Assembly (NCBI GenBank): GCA_001600615.1
Contig: BCKK01000001.1
Span: forward strand, 2,271,082 to 2,335,081
Source: Dioszegia crocea
Lineage: Eukaryota > Basidiomycota > Tremellomycetes > Tremellales > Bulleribasidiaceae
Direction of reading: 5' to 3'
DNA: 64,000 bases
The position numbers and the translations under genes were made by a program. The notes beneath the pieces were generated by a model. The model ran no database searches. It saw nothing but the letters and a program-made list of their open reading frames with translations, and was not told the DNA's origin. Shown in pieces: positions 27,296-38,496 of this stretch (within the stretch, counting starts at the first letter, position 1; each line of letters begins with the position of its first letter).

Positions 27296-28702
27296 ATGAA
27301 GGCGGCCAGTTCCACCGACCACTTCTCGGTAGATGCTTTATTGCAGGCTACCTCGATTCTCAAGTCTAAGCTTGACACGAAGGATATCGATTTGCACACG
27401 GGCGGGTGTGCGATTTTTGGACAGATGTGTCTTCGGACCCTCGGCTCAGCTGAGCAATAGCGAGTGAGTTGCGCTCCTCTACCCTGTAGCCAGATACTGA
27501 CGATCTATAGGGTCGTTGGCGGATCGACAGCGAGCAGCCCAGCAAGCAACGATCACCAGTAGGATTTGCCTCTGGGGTTATCGGGTTTAACTAATACACA
27601 TCACAAGCAAGTGACCATGTCGCGCAAGCCAAGACAAAGTCGACGATGTCCACATCGCGTAAGTCGCTTCGAATGACAAAGACCTAGTCCGCTGACATAT
27701 ACTAGACCTCAGCTCGACAACGTCCACGCTGCAACAGGCGGCAGGGAAGAGAGGGGGCACCGACAAGGCTAGGGATGCTGCGGCTGCCATCCGAGGTATG
27801 TTCATGTCCTCTCTCGACTATATACCCTAGCTGACTCAATTCAGAAGAGACTGGATCCTCGACACCCACGCCAAAGGGTGAACACATCTGTGGCAATCAC
27901 ATCATCACTCTCTTTACTACACAAGACGGGAACGGGAACTACAAGCCCATTGACAGTTTCCTTGCCGGTCCGCCCATCGCTGCGCCAGCGAGAGGGCAAT
28001 ATGTGACTGCTGAACAGGCCACTCTTATCAGCCGTATGTTTACCACAAATCAACTTGGTCGGGCTGACAATATAGGTTCCTCGAAAGCGGCGTCTGCGAA
28101 ATCCGGGGCCATGCCCCTCGAGTTCTGGTTCTGCCATGGTAAGTGATGATGCTATGCGTTGAATTGGCCAAGCTGACGTCGACTCAGCGACCAAGCTCTA
28201 CTACCTCATGCGTACCGGCCGCACCGACAAAAACGTCGTCCGAGTGACAATGCACTCGGGTCTCGTGTCGATTCCGGGACAGACAGGCAGGAATGTCGAC
28301 CACAGCATCTAGGGCACCACCCCTTGTGTGCTCTGTCGCTCGAACGTGCTGGCTCGTGGGTCCAGCTGTCAACCTGTCCTCGGGTTCAGCAAACTGCGGG
28401 GAATCACGGCCGCCACGGATACTACGCCTTCGAATCGGTCGACAGCGCCACCCATCGATCCCATCCTCTTCAGCCACATCTGTCATGTCAAAGGTGACAA
28501 TGCCGACCATGGCGGTATGGTCATTCCTGCCGGTGTCGCCAAGCACAGGATGACTGATGCCGGGAAGGAGAGGCGGAACGAGAAGAAGAGGAAGTCCACG
28601 TACAGGGAGCTGGGTCTGTACTGTAAATTCTCATTCGTCACACTCCTTGTTGTATTCTCTACTTTATTTATGTGTATTCCCGTTTCGTTGTATATAGACT
28701 AG
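27296..28702 (+). CDS. unknown multi-exon protein, 3' end uncertain
   Basis: Not recognised. Consistent exons can be joined: MKAASSTDHFSVDALLQATS (ATG 27296) to FGQM, then VVGGSTASSPASNDHHDHVA, then LSSTTSTLQQAAGKRGGTDK, then EETGSSTPTPKGEHICGNH and YKPIDSFLAGPPIAAPARGQ, then SSKAASAKSGAMPLEFWFCH, then ATKLYYLMRTGRTDKNVV. Most joins use good donors (gtaagt, gtatgt) and CTGAC-type branch sites; the first donor (gtgtct) is weak. In the last exon an in-frame TAG lies at 28310-28312. Beyond it the same frame stays open for about 130 codons and looks coding (PPIDPILFSHICHVKGDNAD; KERRNEKKRKSTYRELGLY). Either the protein stops at 28312, or a short intron ending ..catctag removes the stop and it ends near 28702. 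No membrane segments in the secure part. Several Cys and His could bind metal, but no known pattern was recognised. Confidence 0.45.
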
Positions 28703-28979
28703 CAGCGCGATACTCCCCTCCGTTCTCCTGATCCAGCCTACTAGCAATGGTATCCCCGTTCCCGAGCCAGTCCAGACTAGCCTTTCGTTATACAGTCCCT
28801 ATACATGCGCGACTTCCACGCGTACCACATTATGTAGGACATTGTACTACCAATGCGCTGAAGATGTGGTCTCGCCGCGTCGAATTGAATTGCAGTGCGA
28901 GTCGGCTTGGAGACCAGCTCGGTCAGGAAGATCCACTAAACCTGTCGCGAAATCCGACTTACGGGACCCAGATTGACGA

Positions 28980-30781
28980 CTAGCCTTCAATGCCCTGGCC
29001 ACTGATCCGGCGATTACTATGTATGCCATCAGCCATTTCCCAAATTGCGCATTGTGCCAACCCACAAGTCCTAGTAGCTTCCCTGCGGCGTAATTTCCTC
29101 TGATCCGATGTGGCTGTATGGATCAGCTCATGCGTTGGATCCCGCGCAGAGACTCACATCTTGCCCTGACCTCGGCAGAGACAATGATCCCGTAACACAG
29201 AGAAGCAAGGCTTCTACCCTCGCGGTGGGCGGTGTACTCGAGAACGAAGCGGGCGCCTTGCATGCTGGCTAGGTCGATGGGGATATCGCGGAGGGATGCT
29301 GTGAAGGCTTCGGGTATGGTTGGCATTTCCCTGACGTCGACATTGTCCGCATCGCGCCAAGTTAGGATCGCATGGGCGAGGGAAATGTGGTCCAGATCGA
29401 AGCCATAGTCCCGCAGCGTGGCGGAGAATCGAGAAGGGAGTGTGATGGAGGTATAAGTTTCGATATCGTCGGTCGACGCCATCCAAGCCTGGAACGCCAG
29501 CTTGCCAGCCTGAAGCGATGTCAAGCCGCTGGGCAAAGATTGACTGGTGTAATTGTAGAGCGACGGGCCGGTGGGCGGTCTGACGATGAGCGTCAAAGCA
29601 CAATTGTAGGCACAGTCCTGTATGGTGTCAGCATTTACAAGTTTAGACCCGCCATGACAGACTCACGGCGGCAAATCCCTTCCTGAATGTGGTCAATGAC
29701 CGCGCCGTGGAGTATGTGGGGGCGGATGCATGTTGTAAGAAGAATCCCACTCGCACAATGATCTGTCCGTCCACCAGGATATACCCCGTCGGGCGCGCCA
29801 TCTCACCCGGCTCGATGCCATACCTCTCGATAGCAGGGGTAGGAATGTCGATCTGAAGGTCTATCTTCGGGACGGTAGGTTTCCATAGTAGTCGATGGAC
29901 TCGAATGCTTCCCGAGCAAACGCGCCTTGGAGTAGTCTACCCTTCATCACAGCCTCAACCTCACTCTGCGTTTCCATCGGCTCGCCTAGGAACGGGTTCG
30001 ACTCGGTTTCAGAGTCCAATCGAGGGATATCCAATCGGGCAAGGTTGGGGGAGAACTGGGGGAGTTCGATCCTCATGTCAGAGAACGATGATGATGGCCG
30101 ATCCACCGTTTCCAACTGCATGGAGACGGAGTGGCTGTCTTTCAGAGTCTCTCTCGGCCCGGGGCTCAAGGGAGCGGCACTAGTGAGGGCGGGGGTGGGT
30201 GTCATTGGTTGCGGTCGCTTGAAGATATTCTGACCGTCAGCCACGCTCCGACGATGAAGTCGAGGGCGGAGGAGGTGCGTGAAAAGACAGATATGACTAA
30301 CCATGCTTCGTCGACCAGACGACGTTGGGGTTGTGCCAGCGTTCCGCTTGTCGCCTGCTCGCGGAGACTACGCCAATCAGCAAAGCTTTGAGAACGCATA
30401 TGAAAGAGACTCGCCTTGTGAAGACTGAGGAATTTTCGAGCTGACCCAAATATCGTCTGAATAACATTCTAGAATCAGCGGTGCCCTCGGCCATTACCCA
30501 CCTTGCTGGTGGGAATAGCAACCACACGAGCATCGTTGTTGCCGGGTGAGGGGGTCGAATTTCGAGTGGGCTGACGTCAGCTTGCTCTGGCAAGCACTCA
30601 CCACACGCGAGGTCAGGAGTCATTGCGCAGCAGCGAGCAATGGAGCTGTCACTAGAGCCACTGGTGCAACGTCCGTCTGATATCAGCTCAGACGATGGCT
30701 GGGACTTGCATCATCAACACATGCGTGCTCCTCGGGATCAAAGCCCCACCCGACCTCCCCGTCGAGCAGAGAGTTGTCCAT
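28980..30781 (-). CDS. unknown multi-exon protein, model uncertain, possibly decayed
   Basis: Not recognised. A plausible start is ATG 30781 (MDNSLLDGEVGWGFDPEEHA). Downstream exons join in phase: PTRNSTPSPGNNDARVVAI, NVIQTIFGSARKFLSLHK, SPRAGDKRNAGTTPTSSGRR, and NIFKRPQPMTPTPALTSAAP, a Ser/Pro-rich linker that reaches the segment QGAFAREAFESIDYY. The intron at 30368-30414 has a GC donor. The next well-supported block (PTGYILVDGQIIVRVGFFLQ, then CALTLIVRPPTGPSLYNYTS and MQGARFVLEYTAHREGRSLA) is in another frame. A further intron or a frameshift therefore lies near 29860-29950. The end near 28980 is tentative. The C-terminal half looks like a folded alpha/beta domain. It shares the QGAFAREAF segment with the downstream-numbered neighbour at 30960-31440. 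Confidence 0.4.
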
Positions 30782-30959
30782 AAGGACGAGGTGTTTTGTA
30801 GGTAGAGGCCGACGCGCAATGGTGAAGAGGACGAAGAGGTTGGGGAAGATGGTAGGAGAGGGACTGAGTCGGATAAGAGAGGAGAGACGGATATCAATAT
30901 ATGATGGGGTTCGTTTGGCCCGATGACGAAATTGGGGTGGGGTCTGAGGCAAGGGGGTA

Positions 30960-31440
30960 GGACATGCCTTTGCGCTCGGTCCCCTCGTTTCAAAGGATGC
31001 CTTCCGATTGAATCGAATGCTTCCCGAGCGAAGGCACCTTGGAGTAGTACCAGCCGAGGGATAGATGTGTTTTGGATAAGGCGATAGAGGTGTTTGAGGC
31101 TGGTATCGAGGACTTTACCGAGGCATTTGACGTCGGAGGGGCGGACTTTCAGCAGCTGTGGCCAGAAGTGAGCCGCCAAGCATTGCGCTTCGTGGGCGAA
31201 GTGGGGCAGCCGGCCCCGCGGTGATTGATATTGATTCCCATCCGAACCTCGATGCCATCGAAAGCATAGACCTGAGTCATGAGCTTTTGCCAATGCGAGT
31301 GAGGAATACTCACCATTTGCACCATGTAGTCCATAACCTTGTAGGCCGCCGTGACAAATACCAGGCGGTGAGGCCAAGCTCAGCACAGCTCGCTCCCGAG
31401 TTAGATTGAGACTGAGTTGAGCGATGGATTAGTCCCATTG
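30960..31440 (-). pseudogene. probable fragment or relative of the neighbouring unknown gene
   Basis: One minus-strand frame is open through KCLGKVLDTSLKHLYRLIQN to LLQGAFAREAFDSI (about 31000-31190). The last part matches the neighbour's LLQGAFAREAFESI, with differences mostly at third codon positions. Upstream pieces (AYKVMDYMVQM and VYAFDGIEVRMGININ) join across a good GTGAGT intron but sit in a different frame. I could not build one complete open reading frame, so this may be a truncated paralogue or an unsolved gene. Function unknown. Confidence 0.3.
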
Positions 31441-32087
31441 TTTTGGTCTGTTGAGCGCGGATATCCTGCCTGTGGCTACGAGAAGGCAAACTCTGATATT
31501 TATTGCATACATATCATTGTGCCCTAGCCTTTGATCCGATATGTTTTGCATAGCTATCATAGCGCCTTCTTTTTGAGTGATAGGAGAGGCAGGCTTCCGT
31601 CGGAAGCTGACAATCTGAAACACGTGCACGTGGCGGCCGAAAGTGGCACTTCATCCTTTCCAGCTTTTGTGGTATGCCGATGTGGCGCACGCGGTATGAG
31701 TGACACGCCTGCTTCTTTGATACCTTGGAAGGCCTCCTGAACGTATCTGGTATCTAGTCTGATCCAATGCATCACACGCGAGTGGAACAAGATGTCAGCT
31801 CGCGCAGAAAGGTCCAACCGCCGCAGACGGGCTTTGGTGCCTCCGTGGGTCATCCCCCAAATTTCGCGACTGGCAGTCTATACTTCGTATGTATGATACA
31901 TCGATGGATAGCCGTGGTGTACAGCATCATACTGGTGGCAGCACGACCAACCACCACACCCAACGGCGAAGTTACGGCGATGGAGGCAAAAACGTCATAC
32001 CCCGCCGAGTTTTGACGATATCTCATGACAGAATGCGTGAATCAACTCGAAATCTTGATGAACATACGCACAGGCATCTCTACAACA
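31441..32087. other. gene-poor stretch before the tRNA
   Basis: About 650 bp. A 98-residue minus-strand ORF (31557-31853, near residues VQEAFQGIKEAGVSLIPR) is present but has no supporting splice or family evidence. Nothing else recognised. Confidence 0.4.
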
Positions 32088-32176
32088 GCCCGGCTATATC
32101 AGTTGGTAGATTAATTGACTCTTATTGCCTAGGTGATGCGATCAATCGGTCGTGGGTTCGAACCCCACGTTGGGCT
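32088..32176 (+). tRNA. tRNA-Lys (anticodon CTT) with a 16-nt intron
   Basis: Cloverleaf read by eye. Acceptor 5' GCCCGGC (32088-32094) pairs with GTTGGGC (32169-32175) with two G-T pairs. The D-loop is AGTTGGTA with a three-pair stem and a T-T mismatch at position 10/25. Anticodon stem ATTGA (32114-32118) pairs perfectly with TCAAT (32142-32146). The loop is C-T-CTT-A followed by a 16-nt intron (32125-32140) at the canonical position after base 37, then A. The T-arm is GTGGG-TTCGAAC-CCCAC (32152-32168). The variable loop is 5 nt. A-box and B-box internal promoters are visible, so Pol III transcription is expected. Discriminator T at 32176. Confidence 0.92.
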
Positions 32177-33403
32177 CATATCTTTTGGCCAGGGGGATGT
32201 AGGGAAGCAGGTGGAATGAGGTATCCTTTTTGGCTCAGAGGCGGACCTCAGGCAGCTTCGGTACCACTCAGATCTGGATTCAGGGCTGGTTTGGGCATGT
32301 GGCGACCGGTGAGAGCAGGGGGGTGGATTTCGGTCTAAGCCGGTCCGACCCGCCGTGCCTACTCCTCGGCTGGGCTGGTGGTGCTTACTGTTGGTAGCTC
32401 TCGCGGTCACCCTCTTGTACCTGACGCCAGTCTCTCTGACATTTCATCGCTGTATACGCGATCTCTCTAATTCAGACTCGACACCGAATCGACTTCGACC
32501 ACCCCGCATGGAGAGCGAATCGCCCTTGCGCCTTGCATGCCATGAGGTACAGCTACATGTTCCGGAACACAGCTGACTCCTGCAGGCGGGCAGCTACAGC
32601 CACTAGGGAGGTTGACAAGCCCATTTGGTGGGAGCGACACTAAGTCCACCTGTAAGACGAGCAGCAAAGGCTGCCATAGGAAAGTGAGCCATTTCAGGTC
32701 TGGAGCTGCAACAGTACAGTCTCGAAGCGCTGATCACTCTCTGCAGTTTCACGCTCGCCTGATCGTCTCACTCTGGCATGTGGAACCCGCTGCCGAGCTT
32801 TTGGGTACTGCTGTACCCCCTCGCCGGCAGTCGACCACAAGCGCTTTCGGGATGACCCCCACCACGGGACCGCGATCTCGACAGTAAGTACTGAGACCGA
32901 CATCACTATGCATGCAGCAATGGCTAAGTGCTCGCCAGGTGAACGATCGGACGGGATAATCCCCGATTTCCGGATGAGCCACCTTGGGCGGTCGAATGAT
33001 CGACGTTGAGTTCGGAGTCCGGACTGGCCACCGACGTGCGCACCCCGCCCCGCTCCCATCCGCGCGTCCCCACATTACACCGGTCCTCTTCTCGCTCTGC
33101 GCTAGCTTTACGGAGCAGGTCGGTATGGTACAGGCGCCCGCAAGCCTAATTCTTGCTCGCGGGCATTGGCCCGCACAGCCAGCTTGGGCAATATCTTGCC
33201 ATCAGGTCAATGCAAATCGAGCTCGAAATGCGGGAGCCGCGCACCTCCACCACTTATTACGGCATCGCCACCAAGGATCTTCGGGCGCGTGTTCGGGTCC
33301 GAAAACCAAGCTTCGGCGCAGCTCTTTGACCCTTTCACTCACATACAACGATGCTGTCTATCCAAGCCATCCCCAAGCTCGACCATCAGAGACATCAGGC
33401 GAT
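32177..33403. other. 1.2 kb without a convincing gene
   Basis: Downstream of the tRNA and upstream of the gene at 33404. Several ORFs of 66-150 codons overlap on both strands, but none shows intron structure, domain signals or biased codon use. No repeat or transposon ends seen. The last 300 bp should contain the promoter of the next gene. Confidence 0.45.
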
Positions 33404-35088
33404 ATGGCCAGTAGTAAGCTCGTAACCGACAGCTCTAACCTTTCTCAACTCCCGGCAGATGGTCTGCCATCCTACGACAGCATCAATGGGACATCTCCGA
33501 CTACGTTCCCCCATGCTAGCGGTAGCTGTCCCCCGGGTCCTTCCCTTTCCGCTCAGGAGATCTATCTCTTCTCTGGTCCGCCCAATGCCGAAGATCTTTC
33601 GACTCCAGTCTCTCACGAAATCGAGCATATTCAGACGAAGCAGCGAATTGAGAGGATTGAGCCCGATAAGGATGTGATACTGTCGAAGATTGTCGGAACA
33701 GATACTTGTGATGAGGCGCTTTCGGACCGTCAGTCCTTCGTATTGACGACAACTCCATCTTTGAGGCATGCTGATGATCTCAGCGTCGATACTGCTTGAC
33801 TTCCTGACACATACCGCGGCGCGTATCCCCAAGATTAGGTTGAGGTGCTCAGGTACGTTCGCGAATCTCGACGGCAAAGAGCAGACGCTGATGTCAAAGG
33901 GTCCCGCAGCGAGATTGCTATGTATGATGACGCTGTCTATGTGCGGGGACATCTTGAAAATCGCAAGAAGGGGAATGCCTACACCGTATCTGACTTTGAA
34001 TTCTTCGTCAGTTCCGCCAGATCGGTCTCTTGGTATCTATACTGACGTCCCAGATCGATATGACAGATCTCGTATCCCCTCCCGGTATCAGCCTCTCCCT
34101 CCTCCCCTCCTCTACTCCAGCATACCGAGGCAAGACATCAGCTGCTTACGGCTCGTCGTATGAGCCGGCTAGGAACAGCCTCGATGGGTACAAGCAACTC
34201 TCCCCGACAGGCGGCAGGCACAATCTGGCCAAATCAGGTCTGGGTCTCTCCTGGACGGCACACCACTATCTGGCCACATGGGATAAAAGGCGATGGATCC
34301 GGGGCTTTCCTGCCTGGGCCAAGATCTCAGATATCCCAGGCGACGTGATGGGGACTGGGGACGCCGAGAGGGATGGAGGAGAGATAGAGGAACCGTCTAT
34401 GATGGACTGGTGTGAGGCGTACTGTGCGGACAAGGGTTGGCTGAAACGGTTCATTCTTCGGAGGGATGTGTGGGGATGGCACTTTGACGGTCTCGTCAAG
34501 GCTACAGAGGCCGCCATCCGATCGACAGGCTACAATCACACGTTAAAAGTCAGAGTAGAGTGGGATGAGCCGGAGGTGGTGATTAGGCCTTCCAACCGGT
34601 GGAATCGCGCCAACAGCAATGTGAGTCTTTTCTGCCGAGTGAAAACCGTTGACTGATTGTAGATATTCATCAATCTCCTCCTCTGTATCACCCTCATCTA
34701 CCCCATGATCTGGCTCCTCAACTACACCGGCCTACTTTTCGGCAGTGGCGGAAAGTATGACCTAGCTCGAGCAAGCTACAATCTCAAACCCTACGTTCCG
34801 CTACCCGATACATTCCCAGGCGAGACCCTACAGGCGGCTCAAGAGAGATTACCGAGCACACTGAAGTCCAATCCACACTTACCGGCAAATCTGATACTTC
34901 GCCTGGGACCTCAGGGCGTGCACTATCTGGCTGGCCGGAAAGAAGGGGAATGGTTCGCCTTATGGGAGGACCGAATCAAGGTGGCGACGCAGTCAGGGTA
35001 CAAGGGCGAGATTTTTGGGCGGGCGGAGCCTTTGGCGAGGGATCTGAGCTTGGATGGGTACCAGCGGGCGTGGTCTGCCGCTGAGTGA
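33404..35088 (+). CDS. conserved fungal protein with one C-terminal membrane segment
   Basis: Start ATG 33404 (MASSKLVTDSSNLSQLPADG) contains LPSYDSI and APP-like disordered sequence. Introns join EALSD to PSILLDFLTHTAARIPKIRL (donor gtcagt at about 33730), then RCSG to SRSEIAMYDDAVYVRGHLEN (gtacgt), then DFEFF to IDMTDLVSPPGISLS (gtcagt). A later intron joins NRANSN to IFINLLLCITLIYPMIWLL, a probable transmembrane helix. The block 'YTVSDFEFxIDMTD' is, from memory, typical of a widespread basidiomycete and ascomycete family of unknown function. A cytoplasmic N-terminus and a single anchor are likely. Stop at 35088, 156 bp from the convergent ABC1-kinase gene. Confidence 0.8.
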
Positions 35089-35244
35089 GCTAGGTGCTCG
35101 AGACTCTAGGCCGATGCCAGGGCTTCATAAGTGAAGATGTATGTGACGAAAGGGATTCCTTTGATTCCAGGCATACCTACCATATCCTCGCGGACATCAT
35201 TTTTGCAAGCTAGATGATCACAGTCCATAAGGCTACAACAAGCT

Positions 35245-37392
35245 CTATCCCAGGAAAACCTTGTCATCGATCTCGATCCCAAACTCTTCTCTCGCCATAC
35301 TTTCAAATTGCTTCTGTAGCTTATCTTCCCATCCCTGCCCTTTAGCTGGCGGCCATAAACCTATATCGATCGTCAGCATGTGATCCGCCCGAGATTCAGA
35401 ACTTAACTGACGTTGCTTGACAGTAGTGAACCAGAACGCCAGATCCACCGCCCCGAGGGTGAATCTAAAGATGACAGAGTTGGTACGATCCCGAGCCCAA
35501 GCCCAGAAGCCGACCGTGCTCAGATTCCTGTCGCCGATGAAACGAGAGTAGCCGATAGATGCCCATTTGGCGGATAAGTTGACGCGAGAAGAGGGAGATC
35601 CCAGAGTTTGGTTGTTGGCTTGCATCATTCGCTGACATCGAGTCAGGAAGATCAATTCCTGCTAAGTCAGGAGGAGCAACGACCTAGGGACATGCGGACT
35701 TACACGAGGAATCAACTGCTCATTCTCCAGCATCATCTTCATCCGCCGCTTCAACTCCACCTGCTGCTCATACTCGCTCAATTCCGGACCGGGGTTCTCC
35801 TCCTTCTTCTGTGACACTCGGAATGGGCGGAGTAAGATGGCAGAGGCGAACATGTTGGCATCGACCGCTATGCCCCACCCGCGAGCGATCTTCTCGATTT
35901 GAGGGACGTCGAGGACGAATAGGGAGCGCCAGAGGGTACAGTAATCTTCACGGAAAGCTTTAGGGAGGGAGATGTAGAGACCGTGATCGATAAGAACCTG
36001 GAGATAAGCGCTGGACGGATAAGCGAATAGAGTCGACTTACCACTTGAGGTTTACCCTTCTTTGTGGGATGTTTACGGACGAGGATGTTCCCTGGATGTG
36101 GGTCGCAATGGACGAATCCCCACGAGAAGGTCATGGCTGAATTGAGCGATATAGCCAAGTCCATGGCATCTCTAGGCTTGATACCCATCGCTTCCATAGC
36201 TTCTTTATCGTTCAATCTGACGGGTCAGCGAGAGTTAGCGGGTCTCATCTTACCTGCAGCCATCCACCCATTCCATAACCATGATCCTGTCACTCTCTGG
36301 GTATCCCTCAGCCTTCCCGTACACCTTGGGTATGTAGATATCATCTCGAAGCTCTGGCGTCTGCGCAAGTAATTCGGCACATCGTCGAGCATTGTTGGCT
36401 TCATTCCGGAACGATGTCTCGAGGCGCATCTGCTGGGAAACGTAGTTGGCCCTGAGGTCAGAAGAGACATGGCCGGAACTTACACAAAGTACACTAGTGT
36501 ATCAGCAAGAGGAAAATATAGGTAAGAAAGTACTCACTTGGCATATCGAACAGCTTCTCCGCCACCCACATCAGAGTCCTGATTGTCAGCTTGATGTCGC
36601 CAGACATGTCATGACTCACCTGTATGACCATAGATCCCAATCCATCTGCTTGGAAATTGCTGGCTTCTGCACTTTGACCGCCACAATCTGGCCCTTCGTC
36701 TCGCCTGGCCTGGGAGCCAAGGCGGCTCGGTGCACCTGGGCGATTGATGCCGAAGCGAGTGGTTCGTGAGAGAATGTTTCGAAGATGTCATCAGGGTGTA
36801 GATGTAGGTCTGAACGGAAGACCTGAAGAGTCAGCATCTGGGTATTGAGTGGGTAGCCATCGCAGCTCACCTCAACTACTTCAGAGTAGGGCACTGAAGG
36901 TGCTCGATCGAACACATGCCCAAACGCCTCGCGATACGGCTTCGGCAGCAACGCAGCTTGTAGACCTGACAAATGAGCCTATGTCGATTATATGGTCCGT
37001 GCCTACGTACCTAAAGCTTGTCCTAGTTTCAGATACAACCCTTGATTGGTATCAATAACATATCGCAGTCGGTCAGCAACACGCTGATGTAGCGCATCGA
37101 TTTTGCTGGCATTTCGAGGCGAGAAGTTGATTTTATCTACAGATCAGCTGCAGTCTGTGTCAGTCGGAAATAACGCACAATCCAGAGTACACAAGATTCC
37201 TATATATGCCGTCCGCAAAGATCGAGAGACAGCACTGGCATTGAAGTTCCGATCGTAGGCGTATCCACCGCCGATGATGCCTCCGGCGACAGCAAGTCGA
37301 AGAGGCCACTTGCGCGGTTTAGGGGTCTGAGCTGAGCTGTAATGTCTTAGTGAGGCGTGGCGCACCCCGAGACCCGGTATTCTAGGCGCCAT
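35245..37392 (-). CDS. mitochondrial ABC1/ADCK-family atypical kinase (ADCK1/Mcp2-like)
   Basis: UbiB/ABC1 family protein, expected at the inner mitochondrial membrane with a role in lipid or coenzyme Q homeostasis. Start ATG 37392 gives MAPRIPGLGVRHASLRHYSS, a mitochondrial presequence, then a hydrophobic segment (LAVAGGIIGGGYAYD). Family motifs follow in order: KxGQ in YLKLGQALG, Ala-loop region PLASASIAQVH, VAVKVQKP with the nucleotide-binding Lys, catalytic-loop equivalent FVHCDPHPGNIL, and the DFG equivalent in VVLIDHGLYIS. The extended C-terminus (RIGDRN.., WAWARDRTNSVIFRFTLGAV) fits ADCK1/Mcp2 better than Coq8. About eleven short introns. Stop at 35245. Confidence 0.9.
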
Positions 37393-38496
37393 AGGATTGA
37401 GCAAGATAAGGTGAGATAGGACGATTCAGCTGGATTTTTGGCCGATCCCCGAGATTGGTGCGTGCCTGATTACGTCACACGGAGGAATGCTGGACCGCTG
37501 GCTGGCTGGTCCGCCTTTCGTGCGTGTCACAGCCCTTCTCTCACTTCATTCTTCACTCATACGGCGAGTCACGACTGCGGTGTCTCCAACTCAGCCAGAG
37601 AAGCACACAAATACTGCACGCTTCGCTAAACAACCTACAATGCGGACAGACAGCGAGGTCATCAGCGGGAAAGAAAAGGAGATGCCGCCCCGAGAAAGGA
37701 TGGGAAGCGGGAGACCGATGCCCCTTCTTCCTTCTCCCCTCCCACGTTGTACGATGAATCGCCGAGGGCGTGACGGAACCACCCGAAGACATCTTCACCG
37801 ATTTTCGAGGAGGAAGAGGTCTCGCATCAGCCTGTCCAGTGGGTGGGAGACCGATCAAACCTTGTGTAGGCTCAAGGACGGCTCGGGCCTCGTCTGTGCC
37901 ATGTTGAAACGAAAGGATGTGTGGATTAAGGGGCTGCGACGATAGCAGGAAGGATGCTCACGAGAGAAGCGAGGACAGATCTGGAAGGATGGGCTGTGTG
38001 TGCTTCTCGCGCTAGGGTCAAAGCGCGCGCGCCCTGAAAGGAGGCTTGAGCGAGGCTCCAGCCCCGTGATGGAATTGACTGGTGTGTGTCGGTGCCTCAA
38101 CCCCTTGCTTCTCATCACTAACGCCCTTAGATCTGCCTCTAGTTTGGTGGCGCTCAGCCAACATTCGTACGTGACAATAGCGAGTCCAAGCCGACGATTG
38201 GATGTCGTGGTGAGTCGTCTGGGAGCATCGGATCAGAGGAAAAGACATCAGTCTTCAGAGGACACAGGGAGGGGCGGAAAGACACCTACTAGGAGTTGAC
38301 GTGACCCACAGCGTTACCAGGGTGATGGCTGGGATCTGATTGATTGATGGCTCCGCTCTGAGCGGAAGAAGCCATACGGGCGCCTCAACTCAACTCTAAA
38401 ACTGCGGAGGAGCTTCCGACCGCAGTCGCCATCTCGACCTATAAAAACCCCTCTTTCCTCCCATTCCTCACATCGATCTACCCACACTCAGCTATC
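37393..38496. other. 1.1 kb upstream region, possible small ORF
   Basis: Lies between the ABC1-kinase start and the F-box-like gene. An ATG at 37640 opens 101 codons (MRTDSEVISGKEKEMPPRER, Arg-rich) to 37945. It has no introns or known motif, and the competing frames look equally likely, so I do not call a gene. The downstream half holds the promoter of the gene at 38497. Confidence 0.35.
38440..38447 (+). promoter_or_regulatory. TATA box of the F-box-like gene
   Basis: TATAAAAA, 57 bp before the ATG at 38497, followed by a CT-rich leader. Spacing and sequence fit a functional TATA element. Confidence 0.6.

Noticed and set aside
29980..30010. GGGTTCGACTC, a tRNA B-box-like sequence
   Set aside because: No flanking pairing stems; it lies inside a coding-looking exon of the minus-strand gene.
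30670..30690. 17-nt intron (gtctga..atatcag) in the unknown minus-strand gene
   Set aside because: Frames would join, but 17 nt is below any plausible spliceosomal size here; a donor further upstream is more likely.
31557..31853. Minus-strand ORF with VQEAFQGI, superficially like QGAFAREAF
   Set aside because: Similarity is a few residues in a different arrangement with no DNA-level match; insufficient to call a third copy.
37830..37870. GTGGGTGGGAGACC stretch resembling the 3' part of 5S rRNA
   Set aside because: The surrounding sequence lacks the rest of the 5S rRNA, including the internal promoter boxes and the pairing ends.
37640..37945. 101-codon plus-strand ORF, Arg-rich
   Set aside because: No intron, motif or composition evidence, and the other frames are comparably open.
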